8,399 bases of DNA, taken from positions 1 through 8,399 of the forward strand of contig DDEP01000197.1 of the NCBI GenBank assembly GCA_002336465.1, written 5' to 3'. The DNA comes from Pedobacter sp. UBA1951. GTDB taxonomy: Bacteria > Bacteroidota > Bacteroidia > Sphingobacteriales > Sphingobacteriaceae. Below, one piece after another: positions 6,036 to 8,399 of this stretch; positions within the stretch are counted from its first letter, which is position 1, and every line of letters starts with the position of its first letter. A program made the position numbers and the translations under genes. A model generated the notes under the pieces. It searched no databases and had not been told where the DNA came from. It saw only the letters and a program-made list of their open reading frames with translations.

Positions 6036-7355
6036 ATGAAACTCCAAGCAAAATTTGCATTGTACAATGCCATAACTAAAGTAGGTATCATCTTAGTTTT
6101 AGGTGTAATTATTTTGCTTTCTATTGATAAAATCTCTACCAACCACTTAGATAATCGTCTAAACAAAAAACGATTAAAAATTGTAGAGAATCTAAATGAA
6201 GAAGAGATTCAAAATCTCTTACAGGAAAATCAGACTTTTACCGACTACAATATCTTAAAAGACGAATTCATTGTATTGAATGTGATCTCCAAAAAGAAAG
6301 CGTTAAACAGCGAATTATACTTTTCTACAGAACATCGCGAGATTGAGGGCTATATAGAAGTTTACAGAATCTTAAGCGAAGAATTTGAATATAACGGTCA
6401 GCGTTACCAATTAGAGATCGGTGAAAGCATGACCGCTATGGAAGCCATTAAAAACACTGTTGGTTTTTACATGCTCATTGTACTTTCATTGGCCATTTTT
6501 GTTACGCTTATTATCGACTTTGCTTTTACCCATTACTTGTTAAAACCTTTTTACAAAATCATAGACCAAAAAATCAACAAAGTAAACGATCCCATCTCTT
6601 ATAATTACAACCATATACCTACCACAACCAAAGACTTTAAGATACTAGACAACAGTATCAATTCATTAATGCAAAAGCTATCCGGTTTATTTCTCTTGGA
6701 AAAACAATTCATTGCCAATGTTTCTCATGAATTGCTCACACCTATATCGGTATTGAGTACTCGTTTAGAAAATATACTTGCCGATGAAGGACTTAGCGAA
6801 CAACACGAGAATAAAATCGTATCTTCTCTCAAAACGCTTAACCGCTTAAAAGTTATCATCAACAGTTTGTTATTAATTTCTAAAATTGAAAATGAACAGT
6901 ATGTAAAGCATGATCAAATTTCTATTAAAACAGAAATAGAAGAGATTTATGAAGAGTTAGAAGACCGTATAATTGGCAAGAACATCATTTTCGAAAATCA
7001 TATCACTACAGATTTCGTTTTTAAAGGTAGTCAACCTTTGATTCGCACACTCTTGATCAATGTAATCAATAATGCAATCAAGTATAATCGCATTGGAGGA
7101 AAAATAAGTATTGACGCCGAAAAGCAAAATCATCAATATTTACTTCATATAACCGATACTGGCATTGGCATGAACGCAGAGGAAATTAAAAAAGCTTTTG
7201 AGAGATTTGAGCGTGTAAAAAACGAACATGAAGAAGGGTTTGGATTAGGCTTAGCTATTGTAAACAGTATCGCCAAGTTTCACAACCTAAAGCTCAACAT
7301 TGAATCTGTTAAAGACTCCCATACCCTATTTACCATTACCTTCTCTATAATTTAA
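6036..7355 (+). CDS. Membrane sensor histidine kinase
   Basis: This 439-aa inner-membrane kinase partners the regulator encoded just upstream. Transmembrane segment 1 spans about residues 14-30 and segment 2 about 143-165, enclosing a periplasmic sensor region of about 110 residues (31-142) that I cannot assign to a known fold. A linker (about 166-220, HAMP-like position but weak sequence) leads to the dimerisation helix with phospho-acceptor His231 in NVSHELLTPI. The ATPase domain has the N box INVINNAIKYN (341-351), G1 DTGIGM (374-379), F box FERFER (388-393) and G2 GFGLGLAI (401-408), so it appears fully active. Leu replaces the common Arg in the usual SHELRTP H-box, a frequent variant in this phylum. 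The stimulus is unknown. The start is the only ATG near the regulator's stop. Confidence 0.93.
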   Translation: MKLQAKFALYNAITKVGIILVLGVIILLSIDKISTNHLDNRLNKKRLKIVENLNEEEIQNLLQENQTFTDYNILKDEFIVLNVISKKKALNSELYFSTEHREIEGYIEVYRILSEEFEYNGQRYQLEIGESMTAMEAIKNTVGFYMLIVLSLAIFVTLIIDFAFTHYLLKPFYKIIDQKINKVNDPISYNYNHIPTTTKDFKILDNSINSLMQKLSGLFLLEKQFIANVSHELLTPISVLSTRLENILADEGLSEQHENKIVSSLKTLNRLKVIINSLLLISKIENEQYVKHDQISIKTEIEEIYEELEDRIIGKNIIFENHITTDFVFKGSQPLIRTLLINVINNAIKYNRIGGKISIDAEKQNHQYLLHITDTGIGMNAEEIKKAFERFERVKNEHEEGFGLGLAIVNSIAKFHNLKLNIESVKDSHTLFTITFSII

Positions 7356-7398
7356 ACTCTTCATCAAAACTTCATAAACAAGCTACATATTTGTTTCA

Positions 7399-7427
7399 AC
7401 AAAACATCAGAAATGATTTTGTTTTGT
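7399..7427 (+). other. GAAA-capped hairpin downstream of the kinase gene
   Basis: ACAAAAC (7399-7405) pairs with GTTTTGT (7421-7427). Inside, ATCA (7406-7409) pairs with TGAT (7414-7417) around a GAAA tetraloop, leaving a three-T bulge. In RNA this is a bulged stem with a stable GNRA loop. It begins 44 bases after the kinase stop codon. It is the first of three hairpins in the 159-base gap at 7356-7514; its role is unknown. Confidence 0.4.
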
Positions 7428-7430
7428 GAT

Positions 7431-7459
7431 CTAAAAAATATCCATATATAATTTTTTAG
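7431..7459 (+). other. AT-rich hairpin, possible second terminator-like structure
   Basis: CTAAAAAAT (7431-7439) and ATTTTTTAG (7451-7459) are perfect 9-base arms with an 11-base spacer, followed by TTTTCC. The stem has only two G-C pairs, so by itself it would be a poor terminator. It lies between the GAAA hairpin and the strong terminator. Confidence 0.35.
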
Positions 7460-7480
7460 TTTTCCGGTTACCTTATCTAG

Positions 7481-7513
7481 CCTCCTCATAAAACTTTATG
7501 TGGAGGTTTTTTT
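7481..7513 (+). terminator. Intrinsic terminator of the aminotransferase/two-component operon
   Basis: CCTCCTCATAAA (7481-7492) and TTTATGTGGAGG (7495-7506) form a 12-bp stem with one mismatch and a GC-rich base, followed by T7 (7507-7513). The T tract is only on the plus-strand side, so it ends transcription from the kinase gene. On the minus strand the stem follows the DUF58 stop but has no T run behind it, so it is not evidently bidirectional. Confidence 0.85.
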
Positions 7514-7514
7514 A

Positions 7515-8399
7515 TTAAGCCAGTTTCTGTCTTTTGATCAAATAAGCTTGCAATACCTGCTCAAAACCATTTTCTATGTCTGCATCAATCAAATCTATTT
7601 TATATTGGGCACATTTTAAAGCTAAATTCTGACGGTAGGTTTCTATTTGCTTAGAATAGCCTTCTTTAACCTGATTAGGGTGCAGTTTAACTTCCTCGCC
7701 TGTTTCCATATCCACAAACAAATAAGGTCTGTTATCAAACCCAAAATCGAGTTCTTTAGCTTTATGCACCACATTAAAAACAATTACCTCGTGCTTATTG
7801 AATTTAAGATGTTGCAAGGCAGAAAATAGCTTGCTCTGGTTTTCTTCATCATTAAGGTTCTGAAACATATCGCTCATTACCACAACTAATGATCTTTTAT
7901 GGATGGTATCTGCTACTTGATGCAATGCCTCTGCCGTATTTGTTTTTAAGGGGGCTTGGGGTTGCTTAAGAAGCTGTTCTAAAATAGTGAACAGGTGTTT
8001 TTGATGTGCAGTAGTAGATTTAGCGGGTGTATTTATGTGCAAGCTGTCATTAAAGAGACTCAACCCAAAAGCATCACGTTGCTTTTTAAGCAGATAAATC
8101 AATGCTGCTGTACTCTGTATAGAGAATATGAGCTTATTGTGCCTTTCTTCTGGAAAATACATAGAAGAAGAAGTATCTATCACAAACTGACATCGCAAAT
8201 TGGTTTCTTCTTCAAAACGCTTGCTAAACAGTTTATCCGTTTTAGCATATAGTTTCCAATCTATGTTTTTTACATTATCTCCTGTATTGTACAAGCGATG
8301 CTCGGCAAACTCTACCGAAAAACCATGAAAAGGGCTTTTATGTAAACCAGTGATAAATCCTTCAACTACCTGTTTAGCCAAAAGTTCCAAGCTGGTATT
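7515..8399 (-). CDS. DUF58 (von Willebrand-like) domain protein, 5' end outside window
   Basis: At least 294 residues are encoded to the right edge without a stop. A TTG at 8390-8388 could be read as a start, but the frame continues as Asn-Thr-Ser before it, and relatives carry about 15-20 more N-terminal residues, so the gene is most likely cut by the window. The DUF58 signature HRLYNTGDNVKNIDWKLYAK is present at about 31-50, counted from the TTG codon. The following alpha/beta fold carries a metal-site motif DTSSSM (72-77) and MSDMF (172-176), as in von Willebrand A domains. Such proteins in Bacteroidota are usually encoded beside MoxR AAA+ ATPases and Bat-type proteins in envelope or stress-related clusters; those genes would lie to the right. 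It is predicted to be cytoplasmic, with no signal or membrane segment in the visible part. It is convergent with the kinase operon, and the stop is 2 bases from the terminator T run. Confidence 0.88.
   Translation of the reverse strand, partial: NTSLELLAKQVVEGFITGLHKSPFHGFSVEFAEHRLYNTGDNVKNIDWKLYAKTDKLFSKRFEEETNLRCQFVIDTSSSMYFPEERHNKLIFSIQSTAALIYLLKKQRDAFGLSLFNDSLHINTPAKSTTAHQKHLFTILEQLLKQPQAPLKTNTAEALHQVADTIHKRSLVVVMSDMFQNLNDEENQSKLFSALQHLKFNKHEVIVFNVVHKAKELDFGFDNRPYLFVDMETGEEVKLHPNQVKEGYSKQIETYRQNLALKCAQYKIDLIDADIENGFEQVLQAYLIKRQKLA

Noticed and set aside
7481..7513. Bidirectional terminator serving both convergent genes
   Set aside because: The T run is only on the plus-strand side; on the minus strand the stem is followed by CTAGATAAGG.
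7647..8252. Two plus-strand frames (60 and 85 codons) inside the DUF58 gene
   Set aside because: Both are antisense shadows of a conserved coding sequence.
8388..8390. TTG as the true start of the DUF58 gene
   Set aside because: The reading frame stays open to the window edge and the known family N-terminus is longer, so truncation by the window is more likely.

Overview
The window looks like chromosomal DNA of a Bacteroidota species, probably of the Sphingobacteriaceae (Pedobacter-like). The evidence is AT-rich sequence, genes without Shine-Dalgarno sites but with A-rich starts, a TAnnTTTG promoter element, a GLPGLI-family protein beside a TonB-dependent receptor with an N-terminal carboxypeptidase-regulatory-like domain, and a DUF58 protein. 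The genus is inferred from overall feel only. No tRNA, rRNA, CRISPR array, insertion sequence or phage gene was seen.

Layout. (1) Positions 1-194, plus strand: the last 63 codons of a gene resembling the C-terminus of Spy/CpxP-like periplasmic proteins (often annotated 'sensor of ECF-type sigma factor'). (2) Positions 208-3997, minus strand: a cassette transcribed as small secreted four-cysteine protein (88 aa), then a GLPGLI-family protein (255 aa), then a TonB-dependent-receptor-like outer-membrane protein (895 aa). A strong hairpin with a short T tract lies between the first and second genes and may make the small protein the most abundant product. The receptor start overlaps the GLPGLI stop in an unusual way: an out-of-frame TAATG, then an in-frame GTG and a T7 run. 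(3) Positions 3998-4132: a divergent intergenic region with a minus-strand promoter candidate, a 17-bp operator-like palindrome inside its spacer, and a plus-strand TAnnTTTG element almost touching the next start codon. (4) Positions 4133-7355, plus strand: a class III aminotransferase, an OmpR-family response regulator and a sensor histidine kinase, closely spaced and probably one operon. It ends in about 115 bases holding three successive hairpins, the last a clear intrinsic terminator. (5) Positions 7515-8399, minus strand: a DUF58/von Willebrand-like protein whose true start lies beyond the right edge.

How they may work together. The minus-strand cassette looks like an envelope unit: an outer-membrane channel, a periplasmic GLPGLI partner of unknown biochemistry, and a small exported, probably disulfide-bonded protein that could be its ligand, cargo or regulator. 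This is the part of the window most likely to be an undescribed system. The aminotransferase-kinase-regulator unit links amino-acid nitrogen metabolism to a membrane sensor, though neither the aminotransferase substrate nor the kinase stimulus can be read from the sequence.
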